A DNA stretch of 64,000 nucleotides, from assembly GCF_029852145.1 (NCBI RefSeq), contig NC_079974.1, positions 16,553,582-16,617,581 on the forward strand, in the 5' to 3' direction. A model generated the notes under the pieces. That model was not told the origin of the DNA and ran no database searches. It was given only the letters and a program-made list of their open reading frames with translations. The stretch is from Microplitis mediator. Taxonomy: Eukaryota > Arthropoda > Insecta > Hymenoptera > Braconidae. Positions 1-11,172 of this stretch are shown here, piece after piece (position 1 is the stretch's first letter; each line of letters opens with the position of its first letter). A program made the position numbers and the translations under genes.

Positions 1-679
1 GCTTATTTTATTAGCTTTCACGATTTTTTTTATCTACAGAAACAGAAGCAATAAATAAACATCAACACAGTAAATAATATTGCATTAAAATTTTAAAACG
101 AAATTCGAGTAATACAAGAAAAGTTAATTCAACACTTTTTAAATACCAGTAGTAAGACAAAAAAAATGTTCATTTTTTCATTGAACTTCTGTACCATGGA
201 TATTCTTTAAATATAATTTATATATATATTACTTTAAGATTATCAAAAGTGACAACAATTATTATAAAGCATTTAAATAATTTTTGACAATTAGCAATTT
301 TTTTATTAGTCAACTTTTAAAAAATTACGTCACATTTCATATCAATTATAAACAGTAAATCAATTAATTTAAAAAAAAAACAAAAACACCTATTTGCTTA
401 GCGAATTAATAATTTTTACATTGTATTAAATAATTTTTCATTATAACTAAATAATTTTGATTAGTATGATAAATATTACAGTTTATAGTAAATGGTCCAT
501 TGAATATATTAATAATAAAAGTTCTCATGGCAAATTGACATTTATAAAATGTTGATTTTACGGTCATTTTTCTAATTACACATTCTTTCGTGACTATCGA
601 TTGAGTTTTGAATATAAATTTTGTGTTAATTTTAAAGTAAGTGTTCATTATTTCTATATTTTTACTAAGTAAAATTTTT
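1..679. other. AT-rich sequence without a supported gene
   Basis: This stretch is strongly AT-rich with many homopolymer runs. The only open frame of note is an 80-codon minus-strand frame at 406-648 with four scattered cysteines. It has no signal peptide, no recognisable motif and AT-driven composition, so I do not call it a gene. It lies downstream (on the minus strand) of the inverted leader-exon copy at 680-1660, so a diverged exon cannot be fully excluded. Confidence 0.5.
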
Positions 680-1660
680 AAAGTGTTGAATAATAGATCA
701 ATTTAAAATTTTCAAGTTACATAGTACAATGTGTTGATTTATTTTTAAATTCAAAAATTTTTAAATTCAATGTATTAACGCATTAACTTTTTCATAATGA
801 GTAATGATAGCAGTACTGTTTTTTTATGTTCATTATACCAAATTCCAAAAACGTATAATAACTCATCAAACTATTTTACTTACGATTTTCGTATTCAGAT
901 TACATTATTCAATTGACAGTTCACTTCTTTGGTGAATAGTTTAAATTGTTATTGAACTGAAAAAAAAAAAAAAAATTACCATTAGAGTTCAGACAGAAAA
1001 TTTATGTTATTTTTCCTGTCTTTGAAAAGACATGTGAATTAAAAAATGGTTTAGATAACTTCTTACCATTATTTGTAATTTATTTTTTGTCGTCAATTGC
1101 GTCAATTTTTTTTAAGTAGATATTTTTTCGGTGACATATAAATTTCTGATCGTTTTGTCAACATGTTGGCGCCTTATCGATATGTCAAAAACAGTTTAAC
1201 AACTGTGCTACCTGGGTTATTGAACTGAAAAAGAAAAAAAAACAAACATAATGATTGGATTTTAGTAATTATTTACAATATAGGAAATCAATAACTATTA
1301 TTTTTTAATTATAAGTAATTAATAGATATCAAGTAGTGCTTACAAAAGTCTCATCTTTTACTATAGCTCTCTAACTTCCCGTGTACTCTAATGTTGTAAA
1401 TTTAACACGGTTTAAGTCACAGTATTTATGCCTCATAACGTATTTGCTTTCATTGTTTGTAATCACAAGCATTGAGTGAGCAGGCACTAAACTTCCGTAC
1501 TCAGCAAATAAATAATTCTGCTTATAAAGCAGTTTATGTCTTGTGTAATATTATATGTTTGAATACTTTCTTTGGTGCTAAAATGCATATTTCGAAATAA
1601 AATATTATTCAAACAGATCTGAGTTTTCTGAATTCTTTACAATTATTTACTTGTTTACTA
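680..1660 (-). repeat. Inverted copy of the promoter/leader-exon module (copy A)
   Basis: Read on the minus strand, this block matches 11440-12910 over most of its length. It has a TATA-like CATAAATA (1423-1430) followed by ACTGTGACTTAAACC, an AT-rich stretch like the leader intron of the other copies, a polypyrimidine tract and CAG, and a leader like the one before the start codon of the secreted gene at 4523. The start codon is degraded here: the ATG-ACG-AAA-ATC core reads ATACGAAAATC before GTAAGT, near 887-900. A second element with the end CCCAGGTAGCACAG is inserted in the leader (its right end at 1216). No downstream coding exon is visible, so this looks like a non-functional promoter/first-exon duplicate. 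Confidence 0.65.
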
Positions 1661-1774
1661 TTTTTGTGTAATATGAGTAATCTTGTAAATCAAATTAAAA
1701 ATTTGTTTTTTTAAATAGCTAATTTTCGATAGCTTAATACCAACTATTTCATGAGATTTAGCCTTACCCGGGAA

Positions 1775-2062
1775 AAAATGCTCAGATATGATCATATGTG
1801 ATCATGTATGAATACTCAGATCTGATCAGATCCGAAAAATGGCCCTGCATGATCATACATGATCATGTATGAGCAGGTATGATCATGTACGAACAGGTAT
1901 GATAATGTATGATCAATTGATAATGTATGATCATGCAGGGCCATTTTTCGGATCTGATCTTGCATGATCATACATAATCATATATAACCATGTATGATTG
2001 TATATAATCATGTATGATCGACAGGATCTTTTTCGAATCTTATCAGATCTGAGTATTCATAC
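1775..2062. repeat. GATC-rich palindromic repeat element
   Basis: Two nested inverted repeats bracket a simple-sequence core of GATCATGTATGATCATACAT type. The outer arms carry ATGAATACTCAGATCTGAT (about 1808-1826) and its complement near 2037-2056. The inner arms, about 32 bases, carry GATCCGAAAAATGGCCCTGC (from about 1828) and its complement near 1936-1955. The whole can fold into one long cruciform. It looks like a hairpin-type non-autonomous element whose centre has expanded. Confidence 0.7.
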
Positions 2063-2280
2063 CGTATTTTTTGAAAACATTATTTTATAAATAATAAATA
2101 ATGTTTAAAGGTTCTAGGTGAAAATACCAGACCTAGTAAATAATATAATATTCTATAAATAATAATTAATAAATAATACTCAAAGGTTCTAGGTGGCTCA
2201 CCAGGCCTGATAAATAATAACTAATAATAAATAATGTTTTAATAAATAATAAATAATAATTCATAAAAATTAAATAGCAA
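2063..2280. repeat. TAA-rich tandem repeat
   Basis: Degenerate TAATAAATAA simple sequence containing two direct copies of a longer unit: AAAGGTTCTAGGTG, then a CCAGGCCTG-like segment, at about 2106-2138 and 2170-2212. No coding potential. Confidence 0.6.
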
Positions 2281-2750
2281 AGATGATGTACATGAGTATG
2301 TATATATGTATGTGTGTGTGTGAGTTTTGCTCACGTGTAAATGTGCTTGCGTGTGGGTGGACACATATACGCATACATATGTACACATATACATAAGAGA
2401 GCATCCACCTGTAGTGGAAGTTCAGACGACGCTCTCTGGAAAATCTAAGTGAGGGTAAGGGCCCAGGAATTTGGACACCTAATTGGTCACGGTTTTCCTC
2501 CAATTGAGGTCAACTGGAATGAGGTCAACCCGAAAATCGAGACCCAAAAAATTGGTCGTGTGAACTCTCTCTCTTGACCTGGATCTCCAAGTGTGCGGAT
2601 CGTAAATCAAACTTAAGTTCAGCGGCCGGTTTTTTCCGCGTAGAACAATAAAGTATATTTATAAATAGAGTCAGTGAGCTTTAAGTGTTCTCTAGTATAT
2701 CTTTTTATTTAAATATTTTCGCAACGATAATACTGCAAGGTGAAAACCCA
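2281..2750. other. GC-richer non-coding block, possible LTR remnant
   Basis: Compared with its surroundings this block is GC-richer. It holds a TG/CA-rich microsatellite (2290-2400), an AATAAAGTATA polyadenylation-like signal (about 2648) and short inverted segments. No open frame shows protein similarity I recognise. The composition and signal would suit a solo LTR, but I cannot find matching ends or a target duplication. Confidence 0.25.
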
Positions 2751-2957
2751 CACGGAAAAAACAGATATCTTGAGTCAAGAAAATATTTTTGAAGACAAAC
2801 GTTTCCGGGAACCAAGTCAAGATTTTCTTGAGCCAAGAGAATTCGTCTTGGTTGGAGAAAATTTCTACTTTATCTGAGAAAATTTCGGTCTCCAAAAAAA
2901 TTTTCTTGAATCAAGAATATTTACCTTCAGTCGAGAATTTTTTTTTTTTGTGTGCAG
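2751..2957. mobile_element. Short MITE-like element with ACACGGAAAAAA end
   Basis: The left end reads ACACGGAAAAAACAG and the right end runs into TTTTTTTGTGTG, an imperfect inverted terminus like the better-preserved elements at 3595, 12264 and 21334. The interior is made of repeated and inverted TCTTGAGTCAAGA-like words, so short open frames appear on both strands; these are not genes. Confidence 0.45.
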
Positions 2958-3594
2958 GTATGTTAATAAATATTTAATAAAATACCACAGATAAAATTTT
3001 GTAAGAGACTTTAAGAAATAGTCTGGTCACGAATTTTATACTTTAATATTGTATTTGGAAAATTAATTTTATTTAAATGTTGTTTAACATTTAATTTGCG
3101 TTTAGAATTTATATTGGAATAATTAATTTTTATTTGGTTTAATATTGTATTTGGATAATTAATTTTATTACGTGTTGTTTAACATTTAATTTTGCGATTA
3201 GAATTTATATTGAAATAATTAATTTTTGTTAAATACCGTTTATCATTTTTACTCGGTTTAAAATTGTATTTGGATAATTAATTTTATTACGTGTTGATTA
3301 ACACTTAAAATTGCGTTAAAATTTGTAATTGAATAATTTTTAATAACTAAATTTTTATAATAGTTATTTAGCAAACCGGAACATTTGTACGGTTTTACAA
3401 TATATATCTTAAATTTAAACCGAGAATTTATCATTTAATTTAACCTTCACCAACAATATTATTAAGACAAAAACCTCTGGAGTTCCCGGTCTATAGGCTT
3501 CGGCTTGGGCCAAATACTCACAAACTCAAATAATTACGTACCAATTTTGGACGTAACAAAATAATATTTATAGATTTCTTACGTTACACGGAAA
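2958..3594. repeat. Degenerate tandem repeat, about 100-base period, with flank
   Basis: Three imperfect units, each with TATTGTATTTGGA then AATTAATTTTATT and TGTTTAACATTTAATT, begin near 3045, 3143 and 3262. The remainder to 3594 is non-coding. The last bases before 3595 resemble the leader-intron sequence of the module copies at 11780 and 13440. Confidence 0.55.
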
Positions 3595-4419
3595 GAAAAT
3601 TATAGGAACTTTTGCTATGCATTATGGAAATAGTTCCCATAATAGTATAGGAATTGAACCCATACTATTATAGGGAGAGTTCCCATAATATATGGGAACT
3701 ATTTCCATATCATTATGGGAACTATCCCTATACTATTATGGGAACCATTTCCATAATGTTATAAAAAATTTTTTTTTGCAAAATATTGCAGAAATTACCC
3801 TCATGATATGGAGAGCTAAATTTGTTAAAAAAAAAAAAAATTTTTGTTAAAAATTTTAATATTTTTGCCAAATACAAATTTTTTTTTTAATGCTTGAATT
3901 TTTGTTTTTATATTTAATAATATTTCTGTGTATTGTAGAAGTGATTACCACACTTTTCTTAAAATTAATTTTTTCATGATAGTATGGGAATCATACCGAT
4001 AATATTATAAGAATGGTTCCTATAATAGTATGGGAACTATTCCCATAATATTATGGGAACAATTCCCATAATGATATAGGAACCATTCCAACAGCGTTAT
4101 GGGAAAGATTCCTATAGCATTGTGGGAATGGTTCCTATAATTTATGGGAATAATTCCTATAAAATATAGGGTTCATTCCTTTATATTATGGGAATGATTT
4201 CCATAATATTATAAGAACCATTCCTACAGTTGTTGGACCCATTTCTATAATGTTATGGGTAGCATTCCCATGATTATAGAAACTGTTCCTATAACTATGG
4301 GAAACATTTCTATAATTATAGGAACTGCTCCCATAATTTATGGTCATAATTCCTATGTTGGTATAGGAAAAATTTTTTTAGAATTATAGGAACCGTTGCC
4401 ATAATTTTCTTTCCGTGTA
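3595..4419. mobile_element. TA-flanked MITE with ATTATGGGAAC interior
   Basis: The element is bounded by TA and has inverted ends CACGGAAAGAAAATTATAGG / CCATAATTTTCTTTCCGTG. Inside, dozens of direct and inverted variants of ATTATGGGAAC follow each other about every 15-25 bases. The flanks (ATAGATTTCTTACGT before, GTTGAAACGTATATG after) join to match uninterrupted copies at 13461 and 11800, so this is a clean insertion with TA target duplication into the leader intron of the secreted-protein gene. TA targets suggest mobilisation by a Tc1/mariner-type transposase (inference). Confidence 0.8.
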
Positions 4420-4500
4420 GTTGAAACGTATATGTAAAATTATTGTTGAAAAAATAATTATTAAACTCCAATCGTAATTTTCTTCTTTTTTCTTTTTCAG

Positions 4501-7249
4501 TTCAATAATAATTCAAAATAACATGACGAAAATCGTAAGTAAAATTGTTTGATGAGTTATCATACGTTATTCTAATTAGGTATAATGAACATAAAAAAAA
4601 ATTCCTGCTATAATTACATATTATGAAAAAATTAATGCATTATAAATTGAATTTAAAAATTCATTTTCAAACCTATTAACTTCACTATTTAAATTCTAAT
4701 TGTAAGGGATTTTTTTTTTATACTAGATACAGAGTAAAAAAAGTGTGTGTGTCAGCTCCGACGCACAATTGGAGTTTACTCCTTCAGATCGACTGTCTAA
4801 ATAGGCACAGAATTAAAGGCTTACTAGTCTAAGAAAAAGATTAATATCATATCAAATGGTAAATACACGAATCAATAAAGATACCTAAATAATGTATTTT
4901 TATTCTATTTTAGTCTAGTCGAGAAGTTGAGTTCTTGCGAAAAATAATTACAGGTCTCCTAAAAATATAGTTGATGGCTTAAACGATCCGGAATGGCATC
5001 TAGAAAAAGACGTTTTTTGGATTTTTTCTGGAAAAATAAAATTAAAATTGTTATAGACAAAAAACCGTTAAAAAAATTAGCCGTCCAGATTTTTGGCAAA
5101 ATCTCAAAAAGTATAAGTGATAGCTTAAATATTAAAAAAGTTTCTGAAATAGCAGAAAATATTAGTAAAAAAGTTCTCGACTCCCCGAATTGTAGCTCCA
5201 ATATTTATGATTTTAATTTAACATTAAAAATCAACTTTTGCGCGGCAGTTTCGGCATGCGTGCGCCGCCACTCTAGTGAGCGTAGTTTTTAAATAATTTT
5301 TTTTCGCACTTAAATATCAATTAAAAAATTTAAAAACATTCTGGTATCATCTAGACACTTCAAAGAATATGATTTCGCGGTAATAAAAGTTGTATCACCA
5401 TTTTTTAAAAAGTTATTCAATTGTTAATCAACATTTGTTTTACGGGTTTGTGTTGTCATAAAAGGCGGTATAAAAGTTTAAATAATTAATCTATAAATTT
5501 TTTGTTTCTTGGAGCCCTTTTTATAAACATAGTCAACAAGATGACAGTATGAAAGTTTATACAATATTTTGATTTTTTTAATTATTTATTTTTGAACTAA
5601 CAAAAAAATTCAAAATTAAAATAATGTATGTTAAATAATTTTTTTTTCAATTTTAAGCTATTCCTGATTTCATATACTTGCTAGGCATTGTATGATTACT
5701 TTTCAAATTTTTTCTTGCCATTTGTTTATAAATTTTTTATAAACAAATGGATTAATTAAATATTTTTGAAATATTTTTTTTCACCCTATTGTTGGCGTAA
5801 GGAAATAATGATTGAAAAAAAAAAAAAATATCTAGAACATAAAAAAATTACAAAAACAAGCAACCTGCAACAATATGGCAAATAAAAATTTTTTCAACTT
5901 TTTAAAAAAAATCTGGAGTTTGGAGTATGACAAAGTCCAAGCACTGACTCAATTTGTCAACAAACTAATTGCTGTAACTCTGCAACTATTGTAGATACAG
6001 TTTTCGAACTTAGAGTCGTTTTTATAAAGTATGAATTAAGCTTTCTTATAAATGTTAAACCTAACGTTTATCTGTTATAGTTTTCTAACAACACGCATTT
6101 ATTTTTAAAAGTTATAAATGCGTTTTTAAGAAAAAATTTTTTTTTTTTTTAATTATTATTTCCTTACGCTAACAATATGGTGAAGAACAATTTTCCAAAA
6201 ATATTTAATTAATCCATTTGTTTATAAAATGGCATGAAAAAATTTGAAAAGTAATCATATAATGCCTAACAAGAATATGAAATCAGTAATAGCTTTAAAT
6301 TTAAAAAAACACTTGAGAATACAAAATAATAATGCTCACTGTACGTATCATTACAGTACGACTGATAATACTATATATATATTTATCATTTAAAGACGCC
6401 GTAGAATATATATTTTTTATTTTAGTGTTTTAATTGTACAACTTCTGTTTTTTACAATGTTTCTACGCTCTCTTTCCTTTCTTACTCTCTTTCATTTTTG
6501 CGGCTGTGGCCCGACTTGTGCTCGTACTGTACTGCATCATTACGGTGATGCCCTACTACCTTTCTTGTGCAATGGAGGTGTAGTGGCGTAGGAAAACCAC
6601 AGAGAAAACCTAGCCACAGTACAGTTTCGGTTTGAGTGAAGCTCCAGTGATCGATAAAATTCCCATTTTACCGATCACTGAATCTTCATCCCGCGCCTAA
6701 CGTTCAGAGACCTCCGTTCGAACTCGACGCGTGGTCAAGCGGTCACCCATCCAAGTAGTAACCATGCTCGATGCTACTTAACATTAGTGATCGCCCGAGC
6801 CACGCGCGTGCCGAACGGCTGCCTCAGCCGCTTAGAATATATATTATATACCTATATATATTATATATATATATATATATATTAGGGTGTTTTTAAAAAA
6901 TCGACTTTTTTTCAAATGGCCAGCAAATTCTTTCAGAGAATGCCAAAAAAAGGACCTCGTCAAAGTAAGAGTTCTTAATTTGAAGATTTACAGGCCGCGG
7001 ATCGTAATTTTCTATTTCCCATTTAAATAACATGGGAAAAAAAATTTTTTATTTGTTTATTTTTCTAGCTCGGCATTTGCACCTTATATAAATCAGTCCA
7101 TAGCATATTCTTGTAGAGAATTTAACGCTCTACATAAAAGATCTCTTATTATTTTTTGATAAATCCACCCATTCGAAAGTTATTGGAGCTGAAAGTCAAA
7201 TTTATAATAAATTTCCAGATCTTTTTACTTTTCCAGCAAAACTATGAGA

Positions 7250-7292
<43 letters not shown>

Positions 7293-8034
7293 GTATATTG
7301 TATACATAAAATGCATTCGTACGGTGCCCCGTAGGATACCCTACACTCACCCCTGAAAAGTGAAAGTCGTAACGAAGTCATTTGTTGAGTAGATTTTACA
7401 CCTCATATTCTTTCCATACCGGGCTCCTTATATGAAAATCGATTCTTAAGGAGTAAACTCCAATAAACTCCAAAAAAATTATCAAATTTTTAATTGCCTG
7501 CGAACTTCAGGATCATGGTTTTTTTGTACTTCAATTTTACCTTAAAACTCCTACCCCACTCCCTTTTCTGCTTGTTTATACTAGTATTTAAAATATTATT
7601 TTTGCTTTCAGATTTTTTTCATCGTTTTATCTATCATTTTAATCAATAAATTATCATCAGCCAAAACTTATTATGTAAACCCAGACTATTTGTATGAAGA
7701 CCAACGTGGTGTCGTATGGACAAAATTAAGGGATATAGCGGATAAAAATAATATTCATCATAAGGATAAACATGAATGGCTAACATGGCGTTCAACAATA
7801 GTCGTCGTAGGAAAAAAATCTGATTTCAATTCAATTCCTCTATTATCAGGACGTCATTACATTCTGAGAGAAAACAAGTATTACTCAGCGAACATACCGT
7901 TGGCAAATGAAGTTGAAAGAAACGAATTATTTCGATGGATACCAATAGACGTATTAAAAAATCTTCAAAAAAAAAATATCGATACCGAACGTTATACAGT
8001 ACCAGATGAATATAAAAAAGACTTTGATAATTAA
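4501..8034 (+). CDS. Small secreted protein of unknown function (two coding exons)
   Basis: I do not recognise this protein. The model joins a leader exon (acceptor CAG ending at 4500, start codon 4523, four codons Met-Thr-Lys-Ile to 4534, donor GTAAGT) to a main exon at 7612-8034 (acceptor TTTGCTTTCAG). Both junctions are phase 0, and the joined frame gives 144 residues. The first ~22 residues form a classical signal peptide: a basic residue, then a hydrophobic core IIFFIVLSIILI, then a small-residue site LSSA. The mature part (about 122 residues) starts KTYYVNPDYLYEDQ, is rich in Lys, Asp, Tyr and Trp, and has no cysteines or membrane segment. The 3.1-kb intron is full of repeats. The leader exon and its upstream block recur elsewhere in the first 14 kb (see 680, 11440, 13084). 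A venom, salivary or teratocyte product is possible but is inference; the neighbouring gene is a secreted pseudo-neprilysin. Confidence 0.65.
5655..6310. mobile_element. Long palindromic (fold-back) element in the secreted-gene intron
   Basis: The left arm (TTACTTTTCAAATTTTTTC, CCATTTGTTTATAAA, then CGTAAGGAAATAATGATT near 5800) recurs as reverse complement on the right (ATTATTTCCTTACG near 6157, then TTTATAAAATGG and GAAAAGTAATCATA near 6250). Arms are about 170-300 bases around a non-coding spacer. No transposase frame is present, so it is a MITE or fold-back remnant. Confidence 0.65.
6465..6836 (-). mobile_element. 5S rRNA-derived SINE-like element
   Basis: Read on the minus strand, 6795-6728 carries the 5S rRNA internal promoter region: GATCACTAATGTTAAGTAGC, then CATCGAGCATGG, then TACTTGGATGGGTGACCGC. 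It is flanked by segments that can pair (CGCGTGG with CCACGCG). The 5S 5' end is not conserved, so this is not a functional 5S gene. Downstream (6700 to 6465) follows a GC-richer body containing TTTTCCTACGCCACTACACC, unlike the AT-rich surroundings. A 5S head joined to an unrelated body is the design of SINE3-class retroposons. A truncated 5S pseudogene beside unrelated sequence is the alternative. Confidence 0.5.
6837..7290. repeat. TA microsatellites and half-copy of a palindromic element
   Basis: TA runs occur at about 6837-6884 and 7253-7288. Between them lies a diverged half-copy of the palindrome inside msl-2 at 26045-26750: it shares CCCATTTAAATAACATGGG, a GAAAGTTATTGGAGCTGAAAGTC-like arm (near 7174) and ATCTTTTTACTTTTCCAGC (7219). 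The open frame across it is repeat-derived. Confidence 0.55.
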
Positions 8035-9655
8035 GAAATCGCTGATTAAACAACTGAATTCAACCGAAGTTTTAGTTTTGTCAGTTGATAATTTTCATTG
8101 TATGATCAGTAGAAATTCTACTCTATTAGTAATGCAAAATTTCTCTTGCCAGCAGATATTTACTTAGTTGAGGAACAACACTTATAGATAATCATTAAAG
8201 TTTAAAAAATTAATAACAGTCTTTTCACCTATTTAATAAAATTTCATTGAAATACAGCTATTTATAATTTCTCAACAATAATTTTTGTTTGTCTTTAAGT
8301 CATTTTTACAACGGTGTTTAAACAAAATAATCTTTCGTTCTGAATGTTCGGATTTGGATTATTTTTCTGATCAGTACTCCGCAGGAATTCATTCAAGAAG
8401 CATCTACTTTATTTACCAAGTGTCAATTATTCAGTTGAGTTTTATGGGGTTGTGTGATTGTGAAAATTTTTATTTTTATTGATTTTAATATTATTATGCT
8501 TATGAGATTTGTTTGCATAACTATTTTTATGTTTGATAATAAATTACACACTTACGAATAAGAATACATTATATTTTTTTTTGTTTTAAATTTTTTTTTT
8601 TTCGCCTAATTACTATAAATCCGATATATTTGCGCATTTTTACCCCTACGCATGACATTTGGGGCAAAATGAACAAGCCCAAAATTTTGAAAAAATGATT
8701 TTTTCATATTTTTATCGTCAAATTAAAAAAAAATGATTATAATTCCACATTTCTAGCCCTACACATAACACCTGGGGCAAAATAGACCAGCAGAAACTTC
8801 CGAAAAAGTATTTTTTCATTTTTTTCGGCCGTTTCTCTATGTAAGAGGCAAATTTGGTCACTACAAATTTATAAAAATAAAATTTTTTTTTTTAGTCGAT
8901 AAATTTTGGAAATAAAGTAAAATTATAGAATTGATTTTTTTTTTTATTAAATAACAGTTAGTAATTAAGGTAATCGAGAGTGAACGATTTTTTACGCTTT
9001 AAAAAATTTTTTTCGAGTAATATAAAACCAAAAATAGTTGTCAAGAGAAAGAAATACATTCTTAATGATGAAAACAATTTAAAAAAAAAAAAACGAAAAA
9101 AAAAATTTTTTTTATCACTTTTTGGAGGGGGGCCACTCTGCCTCACAAAAAAAAAAAAATTTTTTCAGAATTTTGGCAAAATGTCCATAAATTTGTTCGA
9201 AATAGGACAAAAGTAAAGTGATCTTATGGTTGAAAGCCACAAAAAATAATAATTGGCTTAGGGGGGCTGCTCTGCCCCACCCTCCCCTACTTCATATTTT
9301 TTTTTTTTTGTTATTGTTTATTACTTGAATTTTCTTAATGGAAGGTGTAACATTACTATTTTTTAGCATAAAAAGCCCAATAATGTATTATCAATAGTAT
9401 TTTCGAGCTGATAAAAAGCTTGACAACAGCAGAAAGTTTGAAGGGATGGCCCGCAGGGTCAGGTAGTTTTCAGATTTGTTCTTTATCATTGTATTTTATC
9501 TAAAACCCATTAATGGATAGACATACTAAAATGCATTTTTCCCTGATGGTGGTGCCCAAACGAAAACCTAAGTGTTGTTTAAAGTTGAAATAGTAGCTGG
9601 CATGTTCCCTTATCTAATTGAGTAAAAAACATATACTCTAAAAAAATCGGAATTG
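8035..9655. other. Non-coding, A/T homopolymer-rich intergenic region
   Basis: Downstream of the secreted gene there is a candidate polyadenylation signal AATAAA near 8236. From about 8580 the sequence is dominated by long A and T runs, with diverged repeats of a GGGGCAAAATGAAC-type word (8650, 8772) and GGGGGCCACTCTGCC / GGGGGCTGCTCTGCC (9125, 9263). Open frames on both strands at 8958-9216 are lysine/phenylalanine runs from these homopolymers and are not genes. Confidence 0.5.
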
Positions 9656-10740
9656 ATTTATGGCTAAGGATTTTTCAAAATAATTTAAAGAAATGTTTTT
9701 AAGAGAAAACAAAACAGAAAATCGTTAAGAGCTAAGGACTTTTAAGATAATTCAAAGAAGTGCTATTAAGAAGAAAAAAAGGAAAACAATTAAAAAAAAA
9801 AAGAATATTATTCATAACTTGGGATATTAAAATTTTCAAAATTTAAACTATTAAATCAAAAAAGTCGAAATAAAATTTGAAAATCATTGGCTCGAATGGA
9901 AACTAAAAATTAAAACTATTAAGTAAATGAATATACTAAAATGAAATTTAGAATTAGTAAAACGATAAGTAAAATCATTATAAAAAAATAATAACGAGCA
10001 ACCTGCAGTCACTACGTAACTGGCCAAATATCGCTACTACATTTATGAAATTCATAGAAAAAAAAGGATCCTTTGTTTTCTGTGTACGCTCTTTTGGCTT
10101 TGAGAAGCTTTCTGAAACCAAAAGGGAGTATACAAATATGAAATTTTGGAATTAGTTACGCGATACAAATAATATAGCTATACATTCGGTGACATTCAAT
10201 CATATTTAGTGACAGAGATTTTAAAATACTAATTTGTAGAAAATGAATATACGATCATCTTCTTTTTTTCCACGTAATTGAAATGTAATTTGATTACGGT
10301 CCCAAATCTAGTCACCATCTAGTTACCCACTAGTAACCAATTCTGACTTATAAATATGGCGGGAACAAAATTTTCCTTATTTTCTTAATAATATAGATTA
10401 AAATAAGAATTACAAATTATTTAAATTAAGGGTAATTAAAATAGAAAGTAAAACTACTAAATAAATAATAATCGAAATGAAAAACACAAATTATTAATAA
10501 AATAATCATTCAAAGAAAAGGATAAAATCATTGAAATAGATATTAATTAATTTTTTGGAAAGAAGTGAAAAAACTTTGGTGTAGAAATTTTCGCTATCTA
10601 GAGAAATTCGGGAACCGCCCTTTTTTTCCTTGGAGACCTGCGACGAAGCCCAAAGGAGATCAGTTGTGTTTAAGTCCCAAAACCTTAATATCATTCTTAG
10701 ATCCTTACTCATCCAGGATCAAAGTAAGCTGGTAGCCGTG
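9656..10740 (+). repeat. Dispersed repeat, copy 1 (direct partner at 14280-15125)
   Basis: Several blocks in the same order and orientation recur at 14280-15125, for example GGCTAAGGACTTTT, a purine-rich AAAGAATAT run, ACTAGAAATTAAAACTATT, and a GC-richer end with GACCTGCGACGAAGCCCAAA (10635). Insertions and deletions separate the blocks. No open frame of merit. Confidence 0.6.
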
Positions 10741-11020
10741 TGTCAGATCAGAGTATTTATAATATACGAACAAAAATTGTCAAAACGCATGTCGATTAAT
10801 TACTTTTGATTTATTAAATTTTCCAAGTTTATCACGAAACTTAACATTTTTTAAACTTTAAAAGCTCGGAACTTCCGATAAGCTTCCCGGGTATATATGA
10901 TCAAACTCCAAGAGCTTGAAAGTATTAACAATAATGTATTTGAGCTCAAGGAGCTGAAAAATAATGAGAAGTTTTTTGGCTGGCCTGCAGGGTCAACCAG
11001 TTTCAGATTGTTATTAATTT

Positions 11021-11172
11021 CCCTGTTTAGAAAATTTCATAGAATCCATTAGATTCCCATAAATTCCTATAGAAATTTTATAAGAATGAATGAGTTCTAT
11101 GAGAAGTGCTATAGTTAAGTATAAGGCCTTGTGCATACAGCTATAAGAATCTATCGGATTTTTTAAGCAGGG
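11021..11172. mobile_element. Very short MITE with CCCTG ends
   Basis: About 150 bases with inverted ends CCCTGTTTAGAAAATT and TTTTTTAAGCAGGG, AT-rich interior with ATTCCCATAAATTCCTATAG, no coding content. A target duplication cannot be read with confidence. Confidence 0.45.

Noticed and set aside
406..648. Minus-strand 80-codon frame with four cysteines
   Set aside because: No signal peptide, acceptor or homology is apparent; AT-rich composition explains the length. Kept in mind only because a leader-exon copy lies upstream of it.
4959..5292. Overlapping 80- and 99-codon open frames in the intron of the secreted gene
   Set aside because: They overlap on opposite strands in AT-rich sequence, have no recognisable domain or splice context, and the plus-strand frame ends in a GC-rich repeat-like tail.
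6717..6820. Functional 5S rRNA gene
   Set aside because: Only the internal promoter region is conserved; the 5' end does not match and the terminal stem cannot form as in a real 5S RNA.
8958..9216. Opposed open frames rich in Lys and Phe
   Set aside because: Both are produced by A and T homopolymer runs.
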